Below are positions 42,171 through 48,183 of a stretch of DNA of 64,000 nucleotides, piece by piece (the stretch's first letter is position 1; each line of letters starts with the position of its first letter). The stretch is from IMG/VR virus record IMGVR_UViG_3300031758_000042, positions 1 through 64,000 of that record; one strand, given 5' to 3'. The stretch comes from a virus. A model generated the notes under the pieces. That model was not told the origin of the DNA and ran no database searches. It saw only the letters and a list, made by a program, of their open reading frames with translations. The position numbers and the translations under genes were made by a program.

Positions 42171-42446
42171 TTATTCATATCCCTCGATGTACTGTGCACT
42201 TAGGATATTATCAAGACGAAATGATCTCCATCCGAGATCATTGATCGACCAAACTGGAAGAACATCAGGATTTTCCTTTCGATGTGTCTCAGCAGCTTCG
42301 AGATCTTCGTTCTTCATCTGCGGTGGCATATGATTAGGATTAAGGGTAGCACGCAATGTACGAAGTGAACCATCAACCTTTGTAAATGTAATATCAACAG
42401 CTCCTCGCTTGAGGAGCTTCACCATTTCTTCACGATCTGTAATCAT
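42171..42446 (-). CDS. Small SH3-barrel-like phage protein
   Basis: 91 residues with EEMVKLLKRGAVDITFTKVDGSLRTLRATL and LPVWSINDLGWRSFRLDNIL, a pattern of short beta-barrel proteins common in phages that resemble WYL/SH3-like folds. Overlaps the glutaredoxin gene by 1 nt. Role unknown. Confidence 0.7.
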   Translation of the reverse strand: MITDREEMVKLLKRGAVDITFTKVDGSLRTLRATLNPNHMPPQMKNEDLEAAETHRKENPDVLPVWSINDLGWRSFRLDNILSAQYIEGYE

Positions 42447-42706
42447 TATTTTTCCTCGTTCAATAGCCTGCGCGGATCTTGTGATTCTTCAGTCAAGATT
42501 TTACTCAACTCAATATATCCACCGATGTGATATCCATCGATAACAACTACCGGAAAAGACCTAGCATTAGGAAACTTTTCCAGTATTTGTTCTCTGGTAT
42601 AATCTACACCAAGTTTATATTCTGTAAACTGTTTATTTCTAGTAGTCAAAAGACTAGCAGCTGATACACAGTAAACGCAGTTATCTTTGCTATAAATTTC
42701 AATCAA
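42446..42706 (-). CDS. Glutaredoxin
   Basis: The start is set at TTG 42706 because a perfect GGAGGG lies six bases upstream, although the frame is open to 42754. The 86-residue product begins with IEIYSKDNCVYC, the redox motif C10-x-x-C13, and continues ARSFPVVVIDGYHIGGYIEL, the cis-Pro and GSH-binding G-G-Y region. It probably reduces the phage NrdA, whose C-terminal CESC is of the glutaredoxin-reducible kind. The start overlaps the stop of a 35-residue ORF. Confidence 0.85.
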   Translation of the reverse strand: MIEIYSKDNCVYCVSAASLLTTRNKQFTEYKLGVDYTREQILEKFPNARSFPVVVIDGYHIGGYIELSKILTEESQDPRRLLNEEK

Positions 42707-42806
42707 GGTATTCCCTCCAATATTCCAAAACGTCAGCCCATATGGTAGGATCATATCCAGCCATGATCATGTCTTCTTCAACGAGGATTTCGAGTTCGCT
42801 CTTCAT
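42699..42806 (-). CDS. 35-residue leader-type peptide upstream of glutaredoxin
   Basis: ATG 42806 behind GGAGATATATA opens a 35-codon frame, MKSELEILVEEDMIMAG to YWREYLD, whose last codons overlap the TTG start of glutaredoxin (CTTGATTGA). The ribosome site for glutaredoxin lies inside it. Acidic helical peptide; function unknown, possibly translational coupling. Confidence 0.55.
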   Translation of the reverse strand: MKSELEILVEEDMIMAGYDPTIWADVLEYWREYLD

Positions 42807-42861
42807 TATATATCTCCTAGAGGTTTCTACTTTAGCTTCTACCAGATATAGAATTTATAGA

Positions 42862-42895
42862 GAGGACGGTAGTTGGTATTGGGGCCACCGTCCTC
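42862..42895. terminator. Hairpin downstream of the DUF932 gene
   Basis: GAGGACGGT (42862-42870) and ACCGTCCTC (42887-42895) form a perfect 9-bp stem with a 16-nt loop, extended by partly pairing TATAGA flanks. It directly follows the stop of the minus-strand gene. The T-tract is weak, so it is a terminator or an RNA 3'-end stabiliser. Confidence 0.5.
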
Positions 42896-42902
42896 TATAA
42901 TT

Positions 42903-43862
42903 TTAGGCTACTTCTGCCATTTCGATTGCAGTCTCGAGAGCCTGAGTCTTGAGGTTGCGGTTAGTGCCGAACCAAGAAGAGGCAAGGCGCGTATCCTGAT
43001 TACGACCCATGACATGATCAGTCATGAAGGTAACCGTATTGAAAGCCTGCCACCAAGTACCCTGAGCATACTCTGCACCGGGCTGCTGGTCGAGCAATTC
43101 AAGAGCGATGCCAGCATTCTTTGACATCTCTTTCTTGGTGTTCTCAGTAGCACCAGTCACAGGGAAGATACGCTTGAAGTAGTCGACGATGGTCTCGTCG
43201 TTGAACTTCTTGGAGCCAAGGAAGCCAGCCATTTCTTTGTACTGTGCAAGCTTGTCAGCAGCAATGCCAAGCATCAGCTTCACATTGTCCGGATCGAACT
43301 TGGTGCGATGCGAGATCTTTGCCATCCGCTCGACTGCAGAGTTAAGCGAAAGGGTCAGAGTGTTGTTGCACACCACACGAATTGGAGTGAAGCGCACGTC
43401 GGTGGAGAAGCCATACTTATGGAAATTCGAGAACAAGAGGTAGGACTCAACAACGTCACCCTTGAAGAGCTCGAAAGATTCCTTGACTTTGGCCAAACCC
43501 CACACGATCTGGCCATCGCGAAGAGAGCCAGCCGTATGCATCTCCATGTCACCAGAGAGGACGAAGTCATTGAAGAAGTCGAAAGCTTCTTGGTTCTGGA
43601 CCTCGTTCCAGTCATCAGAGACGACGTCGATGATCTTGTCGTCAACGCTACGGACCAGCGCAGAGCGGCCAACCGGAACTTTCTTGCCAGCAACCTCAGC
43701 GAAGGCCGGAACCTTCGTAACGGTCCAGTCAAGACCGGCTGCCTCTAGCATCTGGGCAGGGGTCAGGTCGGCAGGAACCTTAGTACCAAGGCCGTGCCAA
43801 GGGGTCTCACCAGCGTAGGCCATCTGAGCCTTGCCATTGAGCATCTCAATCATGTGTGCCAT
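42903..43862 (-). CDS. DUF932-family phage/plasmid-like protein
   Basis: A 319-residue protein with the family pattern GETPWHGLGTKVPADLTPAQMLEAAGLDWTV, SDDWNEVQNQEAFDFFNDFV, DVRFTPIRVVCNNTLTLSL and GTWWQAFNTVTFMTDH. Members are widespread in phages and plasmids, and their function is not established. Base composition is far more GC-rich (about half G+C) than the surrounding AT-rich genes. It has its own near-consensus promoter. This suggests high early expression or recent transfer. Confidence 0.8.
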   Translation of the reverse strand: MAHMIEMLNGKAQMAYAGETPWHGLGTKVPADLTPAQMLEAAGLDWTVTKVPAFAEVAGKKVPVGRSALVRSVDDKIIDVVSDDWNEVQNQEAFDFFNDFVLSGDMEMHTAGSLRDGQIVWGLAKVKESFELFKGDVVESYLLFSNFHKYGFSTDVRFTPIRVVCNNTLTLSLNSAVERMAKISHRTKFDPDNVKLMLGIAADKLAQYKEMAGFLGSKKFNDETIVDYFKRIFPVTGATENTKKEMSKNAGIALELLDQQPGAEYAQGTWWQAFNTVTFMTDHVMGRNQDTRLASSWFGTNRNLKTQALETAIEMAEVA

Positions 43863-43913
43863 GCTATATACTCCTGTGTGATTGGTTAGTGTCTGTATTC
43901 AGCTTACTTTTTG

Positions 43914-43941
43914 ATAATACCAAGTCCTCATCATTTGTAAA
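43914..43941 (-). promoter_or_regulatory. Sigma70-type promoter for the DUF932 gene (minus strand)
   Basis: Read on the minus strand: TTTACA (43941-43936), a 16-bp spacer ending TGG, and TATTAT (43919-43914). The predicted leader is about 45 nt with an ACAGGAG ribosome site before the ATG at 43862. Confidence 0.7.
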
Positions 43942-43974
43942 CAGCCAAAATCACTTTTTTCGAAAAAAAATCGG

Positions 43975-44002
43975 TTTACTTTGCCGGTCTCTATGGTAGT
44001 AT
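43975..44002 (+). promoter_or_regulatory. Upstream sigma70-type promoter P1 for the 44 kb gene
   Basis: TTTACT (43975-43980), a 16-bp spacer ending TGG, then TAGTAT (43997-44002). Same spacing and TGG end as its two neighbours. Confidence 0.55.
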
Positions 44003-44036
44003 ATACATATGGTCAATGAGGCAGCGAAAATACCAG

Positions 44037-44064
44037 TTGACATTTTTTCCTGCTTTGGTATAAT
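44037..44064 (+). promoter_or_regulatory. Consensus sigma70 promoter P2 for the 44 kb gene
   Basis: Perfect TTGACA (44037-44042), a 16-bp spacer ending TTTGG, and perfect TATAAT (44059-44064). One of the strongest host-type promoters in the window. The start codon at 44087 is about 15 nt after the predicted start, with AGAGGTG as ribosome site. Confidence 0.85.
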
Positions 44065-44086
44065 AATCTTATAAGAGGTGATAATC

Positions 44087-45220
44087 ATGGCTAAAGCATC
44101 ACGTAGACCGGCACTCACATCGCGTACTAAGATCAAGAAGCCCAGGGTCACACGATCTGAGGCATACTTGGTTAATCTCAAGTACATGGGCGAAGAGCCT
44201 GAATTCAAGGGGTTGCTGACCGACAGCCAGCTTGGTAAAGCGCTTAACTGGTATAATGCTATGACCAGTGTCAGCGAATGTAAAGAGTACACGCGTGATT
44301 ATCTTAAGTCAGTCAAGCGTGATATCGAAGCCAAGCAGATCATGAAAGTCTCTGATCAAACTTTTCCGTCTACTATAGGATCTCTCTCGCGACTCATGTC
44401 TCGTGGTTGTAAGTTGTCAGATAGCAGCATGTCTTTCTTTGAGTCTAAGCTCAAGGAATCTCTTTCGCGTATTGTTGAGACTGATAAACCTGAAGTCGCT
44501 GTTGAAAAAGTCTCTATTCAAGATCGTATGAAAGAACGTACAAACGATATCATCGGCGACATTGAAGAGATCATTGACTCTGGTACTGAGTTTTCTCTCT
44601 ATGAACATCTCCAGAAAAACCAGATACCAGCTATGTATGCTTCCAAGATTGTTGAACATTATCGTCCTTGGCTCGAAGAGCTATGCGAAGCTCATGAGGG
44701 TAAGTGCGACCAGCTTAAAGAAGCATACAAGCATCTCACCAAGAAACAACTTGAAGCACGCGTGCTGTTCATCAATTCGTTGATCGAAGATGCTGAGCGT
44801 TATGGCGATGTCACCAAGAAGCTGCGAGCGCCTCGCAAACCGCGAGCTGTCTCTGCTGAGAAGAAGCTTAAGAACTTTATCTACATGAAAGAAAGCAATG
44901 AGTACAAGATTGCTTCTATCTCTCCGGATAAAGTGATTGGCGCTCAGGAACTTTGGACTTTCAATACGAAGTATAAGTTGCTTACAGTGTTCCGCGCACG
45001 TGGACATGCTGGTCTTGATGTTAAGCGTACCACTATCATTGGTTACGATGAGTCTACCACGATGACTAAGCGGTGTGGTCGTAAACCAGAATATTTTGTT
45101 GACAAAGTTCTCAATGGTGGTAAGCTTGTTCTAAGAAAGATTATGGATGAAGCTAAGGGAGATGCACCTCTGGCTGCTCGTATTAATGAACACACGATCC
45201 TTTTGAAGGTGGTATCATGA
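44087..45220 (+). CDS. Hypothetical early protein (377 aa)
   Basis: The start is set at ATG 44087, six bases after AGAGGTG; a GTG three codons earlier is less likely because it lies inside that ribosome site. The protein is basic at the N terminus (AKASRRPALTSRTKIKKPR), helical through the middle (DIEEIIDSGTEFSLYEHL, KKLRAPRKPRAVSAEKKL) and beta-type at the end. Strong consensus promoters precede it, so it is probably an abundant early product. GC content is above the window norm. No family recognised. Confidence 0.7.
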   Translation: MAKASRRPALTSRTKIKKPRVTRSEAYLVNLKYMGEEPEFKGLLTDSQLGKALNWYNAMTSVSECKEYTRDYLKSVKRDIEAKQIMKVSDQTFPSTIGSLSRLMSRGCKLSDSSMSFFESKLKESLSRIVETDKPEVAVEKVSIQDRMKERTNDIIGDIEEIIDSGTEFSLYEHLQKNQIPAMYASKIVEHYRPWLEELCEAHEGKCDQLKEAYKHLTKKQLEARVLFINSLIEDAERYGDVTKKLRAPRKPRAVSAEKKLKNFIYMKESNEYKIASISPDKVIGAQELWTFNTKYKLLTVFRARGHAGLDVKRTTIIGYDESTTMTKRCGRKPEYFVDKVLNGGKLVLRKIMDEAKGDAPLAARINEHTILLKVVS

Positions 45221-45651
45221 AGATCATCAATGAATGTAGCATGTTTACTCATGCACAACTAGAACTTATCGAAAAGAAATACAACGGTAAGTTTGTGTTT
45301 GAGAGTTGTCTTAAAAATAAGAAAGGCGACTGGTGTAATTTTCCTGTCTCTATCTTTTATACAGAAGAACCACATCCAGAAGGCTCGAACTATTTTGCTA
45401 TCTGGTTCGACGATATCGGTCATGTCATGATCTCTAATGGTATTAGTGCTACTGAACCATTCTATGGTATCATCGTAGATGATACTGCATATTACTCCCG
45501 TTATCGTCATGACTATAAAGACTACGGTGATTTCTTTGTAGATGGTGGACGTGACTACTCACGCTTCGGTGGATCGCGTTTTAAAGATATTAAAAGTTGT
45601 ACATTAAAAGTAGAAAAAGACAAATTAACTGTTTACAACATTAGACAGTAG
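45217..45651 (+). CDS. Hypothetical phage protein (144 aa)
   Basis: Overlaps the preceding gene by 4 nt (ATGA). A beta-rich, aromatic-rich protein (PVSIFYTEEPHPEGSNYFAIWFDDIGHVMIS, YYSRYRHDYKDYGDFFVDGGRDYSRFGG). No motif recognised. Last gene before the tmRNA locus. Confidence 0.65.
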   Translation: MKIINECSMFTHAQLELIEKKYNGKFVFESCLKNKKGDWCNFPVSIFYTEEPHPEGSNYFAIWFDDIGHVMISNGISATEPFYGIIVDDTAYYSRYRHDYKDYGDFFVDGGRDYSRFGGSRFKDIKSCTLKVEKDKLTVYNIRQ

Positions 45652-45654
45652 TGG

Positions 45655-45662
45655 TATAAATA
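45655..45662 (+). promoter_or_regulatory. T4-type late promoter TATAAATA for the tmRNA
   Basis: Exact octamer. With the T4 spacing, transcription would start at about 45668, which coincides with the likely 5' end of the tmRNA acceptor piece. Confidence 0.7.
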
Positions 45663-45667
45663 ACTAT

Positions 45668-45734
45668 GCTGAGGTCGTTGAGGCGTTCAGAATAAACGTT
45701 TCGGACGCGGGGGCAGTACCCGCCGCCTCCACCA
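45668..45734 (+). ncRNA. ssrA: tmRNA (permuted), acceptor piece
   Basis: Contains the conserved TTTCGGACGCGGG of tmRNA 3' halves, a T arm GCGGG/CCCGC (45707-45711, 45719-45723), acceptor strand CGCCTCC (45724-45730), then A and CCA (45732-45734). Acceptor pairing is with GGGGGCG at 45867, giving G3-U70, the alanine identity pair. The T loop is GGCAGTA rather than the usual TTC-containing loop. The 5' end is a guess from the late promoter. The acceptor piece precedes the coding piece, as in the circularly permuted two-piece tmRNAs of alphaproteobacteria. Confidence 0.85.
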
Positions 45735-45752
45735 TAAACACAGGATACTACA

Positions 45753-45854
45753 ATGATTTGGCTTGTTTGGAATTGGTTTACAAATGCACCATACTATGGT
45801 GATCTTGCTAGACATCGCAAGCACACTTCTTTGTATGAAGATCTTTGTATGTAA
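45753..45854 (+). CDS. Trp-rich mini-ORF inside the tmRNA intervening segment
   Basis: A 33-residue frame from ATG 45753 begins MIWLVWNWFTNAPYYGDLA and ends TAA 45854, within the 132-nt spacer between the two tmRNA pieces. AGGA lies seven bases upstream of the ATG. The similarity in style to the Trp-rich ORF at 46120 suggests a real short peptide, but it may also be chance. Confidence 0.4.
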   Translation: MIWLVWNWFTNAPYYGDLARHRKHTSLYEDLCM

Positions 45855-45866
45855 TGTGTTTATGTT

Positions 45867-46014
45867 GGGGGCGAAATAGGATCGACGTGCGTAGTAAAAG
45901 TACGAAGAGACCAAAAGCAACGTATAGATGCAAACGATAATGCACCTTTCGCTATGGCAGTAGCTGCCTAAGCATGAGCTCGGTGGGGAGCTTGGAAACA
46001 GAATCCCCACCACA
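45867..46014 (+). ncRNA. ssrA: tmRNA (permuted), coding piece
   Basis: Begins GGGGGCG (acceptor 5' strand) and GGATCGACG, matching tmRNA 5' ends. The tag frame starts at GCA 45930 and reads ANDNAPFAMAVAA then TAA (45969-45971); the VAA end is the ClpX-type degron seen in bacterial tags. A 3' pseudoknot-like stem GGTGGGG/CCCCACC (45982-45988, 46005-46011) follows. The RNA would rescue stalled ribosomes and tag proteins for proteolysis. The alphaproteobacterial-style tag and permutation point to the host group. Confidence 0.9.
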
Positions 46015-46021
46015 GTTTATT

Positions 46022-46098
46022 GGTCACTTAGCTCAGCAGGATAGAGCAACAGCCTTCTAAGCTGTGGGTCGATGGTTCGAATCCATCAGTGATCGCCA
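46022..46098 (+). tRNA. tRNA-Arg (anticodon UCU)
   Basis: Cloverleaf with acceptor GGTCACT/AGTGATC, anticodon stem ACAGC/GCTGT around loop CTTCTAA, T arm GATGG/CCATC, and encoded CCA. Reads AGA, the main Arg codon in this genome's AT-rich genes. It starts 8 nt after the tmRNA. Confidence 0.93.
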
Positions 46099-46119
46099 TT
46101 ACAAAGTTGGGAGTTGAAT

Positions 46120-46230
46120 ATGGGTAGATATAACCATTGGTTTTGGAATAGCAATTTTCTTGATTGGATTGGTCATAAGACGACACAGTTCAACTCTTGG
46201 CTTTGGCGTAAGCAATATAACAATCATTAA
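46120..46230 (+). CDS. Trp-rich 36-residue peptide between tRNAs
   Basis: ATG 46120 after TGGGAGTTGAAT opens a 36-codon frame that reads MGRYNHWFWNSNFLDWIG then ends SWLWRKQYNNH. Five Trp in 36 residues and aromatic amphipathic character resemble a small membrane-active or RNA-associated peptide. It lies between tRNA-Arg and a tRNA-like gene, 7 nt from the latter. Function unknown. Confidence 0.5.
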   Translation: MGRYNHWFWNSNFLDWIGHKTTQFNSWLWRKQYNNH

Positions 46231-46237
46231 AGTTTAT

Positions 46238-46329
46238 GGGGGTGGGTGTTGGTACACGGGAGGGCCTTATAATCCCTTTAGCGCCCGATTAGCGTTCTTG
46301 ACTCGGTTCGAATCCGGGCACCCCTACCA
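46238..46329 (+). tRNA. Atypical class II tRNA-like gene (anticodon probably UAU)
   Basis: Acceptor GGGGGTG/CACCCCT with encoded CCA, T arm CTCGG/CCGGG around TTCGAAT and a 24-nt variable region with a CGC/GCG stem are clear. The anticodon stem AGGGC/TCCCT has a C-U mismatch next to loop CTTATAA, giving UAU (Ile, AUA codons); with a larger loop other readings are possible. The D arm is minimal (GTG/CAC). A long variable arm does not fit Ile. Identity is therefore uncertain. Confidence 0.6.
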
Positions 46330-46345
46330 ATTTAGAAAGTAATCA

Positions 46346-46573
46346 ATGAAAGATCTTATTTTTAATGTGAACTATGTGCAAGAGATCGAGAACTTAGTGA
46401 GAGATAAAAACATAGAGTATATCGATGCGATCGTGCACTACTGTGAGAAGTCAGGACTAGAGATTGAGTTCTTGGCTAGCATTATTAAGAAAGATCCAGT
46501 GATGAAATCAAAGCTTCAATACGAAGCAGAGAATCTTAATTTCATGAAGAAGAGTGCAAGACTTCCAATTTAA
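46346..46573 (+). CDS. 33: Late transcription coactivator gp33
   Basis: A 75-residue protein in the place and order (33-59-32) of the T4 late-transcription accessory gp33. YIDAIVHYCEKSGLEIEFLASIIKKDP and KSKLQYEAENLNFMKKSARLPI match gp33 of T4-like marine phages. gp33 links RNA polymerase to the sliding clamp for late promoters, consistent with the TATAAATA boxes in the window. The following gene starts right after its stop. Confidence 0.82.
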   Translation: MKDLIFNVNYVQEIENLVRDKNIEYIDAIVHYCEKSGLEIEFLASIIKKDPVMKSKLQYEAENLNFMKKSARLPI

Positions 46574-47167
46574 ATGGATACAGATCGTAAGATGACTGCT
46601 TTTGATTGTTATAAAGAGTATGTGGCTTTAAAGAACCACTTTACTCAGAAGAGTTATGACTACATAAAATATAATGGTAAGACTAGTGTTAGAGCAGATT
46701 CATTTAACACTCGTAAAGATAGGATCTTCTTCGAAAAATTAGCTAAGCATAAAGATCCTAAGGGTTTCTTGATCGCTAATTTCGTTGAAGATCAAAAAGT
46801 ATGGATTAAAGACCTAGCATATAATGAAGTCGCTCAGACTAGATACAATGATTGGATCAAGAGGATCGAGTCACTGTCTTATATGTTTAAGTCAGAACTA
46901 TCAAAGCTCAAAGAAAACTTTGATGAAAACTTCTTGGTAGAAGAGTATGATCATCCACATCTTCTAAAACTTTACCTTCGAAAAGAGATTTCAATAGAGA
47001 CACTTGTCATCTTAGTTGAAGTGACTGGTTGTTTCAAACATTGGAATAAGAAACTTAAAGACGATCCTATCTGGGATCAGGTTTCTTTTAAGATCAAGAA
47101 GTATAGAGCTTTCTTGAACTTTGATACAGCTAAAATAAAATCTATTATAGTTGACAAATTTAGCTGA
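46574..47167 (+). CDS. 59: Helicase loader gp59
   Basis: 197 residues; the N terminus TAFDCYKEYVALKNHFTQKSYDYIKYNGKT is the gp59 signature (YKxYxAxKNHFT...YDYxKYNGK). gp59 loads gp41 helicase onto gp32-coated forks. T4 gp59 is 217 aa. It follows gp33 with no gap (TAAATG), and gp32 follows downstream from its own promoter. Confidence 0.88.
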   Translation: MDTDRKMTAFDCYKEYVALKNHFTQKSYDYIKYNGKTSVRADSFNTRKDRIFFEKLAKHKDPKGFLIANFVEDQKVWIKDLAYNEVAQTRYNDWIKRIESLSYMFKSELSKLKENFDENFLVEEYDHPHLLKLYLRKEISIETLVILVEVTGCFKHWNKKLKDDPIWDQVSFKIKKYRAFLNFDTAKIKSIIVDKFS

Positions 47168-47181
47168 TGAGAATATAAATA
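47151..47181 (+). promoter_or_regulatory. Overlapping early-type and late promoters for gp32
   Basis: TTGACA (47151-47156), 17 bp, then TATAAA (47174-47179), which is also part of a late octamer TATAAATA (47174-47181). gp32 could thus be transcribed both early and late. Predicted leader is about 60 nt. Confidence 0.65.
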
Positions 47182-47247
47182 GATGTGCAGCTGTTGCTGT
47201 TACACACTGTTATACAACGCAATACAACGCTTATATGGAGAAATACA

Positions 47248-48150
47248 ATGGTAGACTTTTCACAACTTAAGAAAGCATCTTCGCAGTCACTCGATAAACT
47301 TACTGCTGAACTTAATAAGCTTTCAAATCCCCAAGAACAGAAGAAGGGTGATGATCGTTTCTGGTCACCTTCAGTAGATAAAGCTGGTAACGGTTACGCA
47401 GTAATTCGTTTCCTTCCTGCACCAGCGGGGGAAGATATTCCGTTCGTTCGTCTCTTTGATCATGGCTTTAAGGGACCATCGGGTAAATGGTACATCGAAA
47501 ACTCTCTTACTTCAATCGGACAGAAAGATCCTGTTAGCGAGTACAATAGCTATCTGTGGAATCTGTCATCAGATGATAATTCAGAGTCTCGTAAGCAAGC
47601 TCGTGCACAGAAGCGCCGCCTTCATTATATCTCTAACATCTATGTTGTTAAGGATCCTGCTAATCCTGAAAATGAAGGAAAGGTATTCTTGTTTAAGTAT
47701 GGCAAGAAGATCTTTGATAAGCTCAACGATCTAATGAATCCTCAGTTTCCTGATGAAGCTCCTATCAACCCGTTTGATTTCTGGCAAGGAGCTAACTTCA
47801 ACTTGAAGATTCGTAATGTTGAAGGCTATCGCAACTATGATAAGTCAGAGTTCAGCGCAACTTCTGCATTGCTTAGTGATGATGAAGAACTTGAAAAGTT
47901 GTGGAAGAAAGAGTATACTCTTCAGACTTTCCTTGCTCCTGAAAACTTCAAGAGTTATGATGATTTGAAGACTAAGCTCAACACAGTCCTTGATGTTGCT
48001 GCTGCGACTTCTCGTAAAGCTGAAGAAGAAGATGTGCCGTGGGCTCGTACTTCAGTTGCTCCTCAATTTAAATCTTCACCTTCTCCTAAGATTGAAGAAA
48101 GTGAAGAAGAGGAAGATGAGATGGAATTCTTCAAGAAGCTTAAGGCTTAA
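47248..48150 (+). CDS. 32: Single-stranded DNA-binding protein gp32
   Basis: The start is set at ATG 47248 behind GGAGAAATACA; the longer frame from 47185 is leader sequence. The 300-residue product matches gp32 of T4-like marine phages: FWSPSVDKAGNGYAVIRFLPAP, KWYIENSLTSIGQKDPVSEYNSYLW, GKVFLFKYGKKIFDKLNDLMNPQF and NPFDFWQGANFNLKIR. An acidic tail (EESEEEEDEMEFFKKLKA) binds partner proteins. The zinc-binding Cys of T4 gp32 are absent. It is followed by a strong terminator. Confidence 0.93.
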   Translation: MVDFSQLKKASSQSLDKLTAELNKLSNPQEQKKGDDRFWSPSVDKAGNGYAVIRFLPAPAGEDIPFVRLFDHGFKGPSGKWYIENSLTSIGQKDPVSEYNSYLWNLSSDDNSESRKQARAQKRRLHYISNIYVVKDPANPENEGKVFLFKYGKKIFDKLNDLMNPQFPDEAPINPFDFWQGANFNLKIRNVEGYRNYDKSEFSATSALLSDDEELEKLWKKEYTLQTFLAPENFKSYDDLKTKLNTVLDVAAATSRKAEEEDVPWARTSVAPQFKSSPSPKIEESEEEEDEMEFFKKLKA

Positions 48151-48157
48151 ACTTAAA

Positions 48158-48183
48158 GGGGGCGAAAGCCCCCTTCTTTTTTA
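48158..48183 (+). terminator. Strong rho-independent terminator after gp32
   Basis: GGGGGC, GAAA tetraloop, GCCCCC (48158-48173) followed by TTCTTTTTT. It ends gp32 transcription and, lying at the convergent end of the minus-strand tail operon, may work in both directions. Confidence 0.92.

Noticed and set aside
43308-43818. Long plus-strand ORFs opposite the DUF932 gene
   Set aside because: They mirror a GC-rich minus-strand gene with clear family motifs and promoter; long shadow frames are expected from raised GC.
47185-47247. 21-codon N-terminal extension of gp32
   Set aside because: It lies in the leader between promoter and a good ribosome site, and gp32 proteins begin at MVDFSQLKKA-type text.
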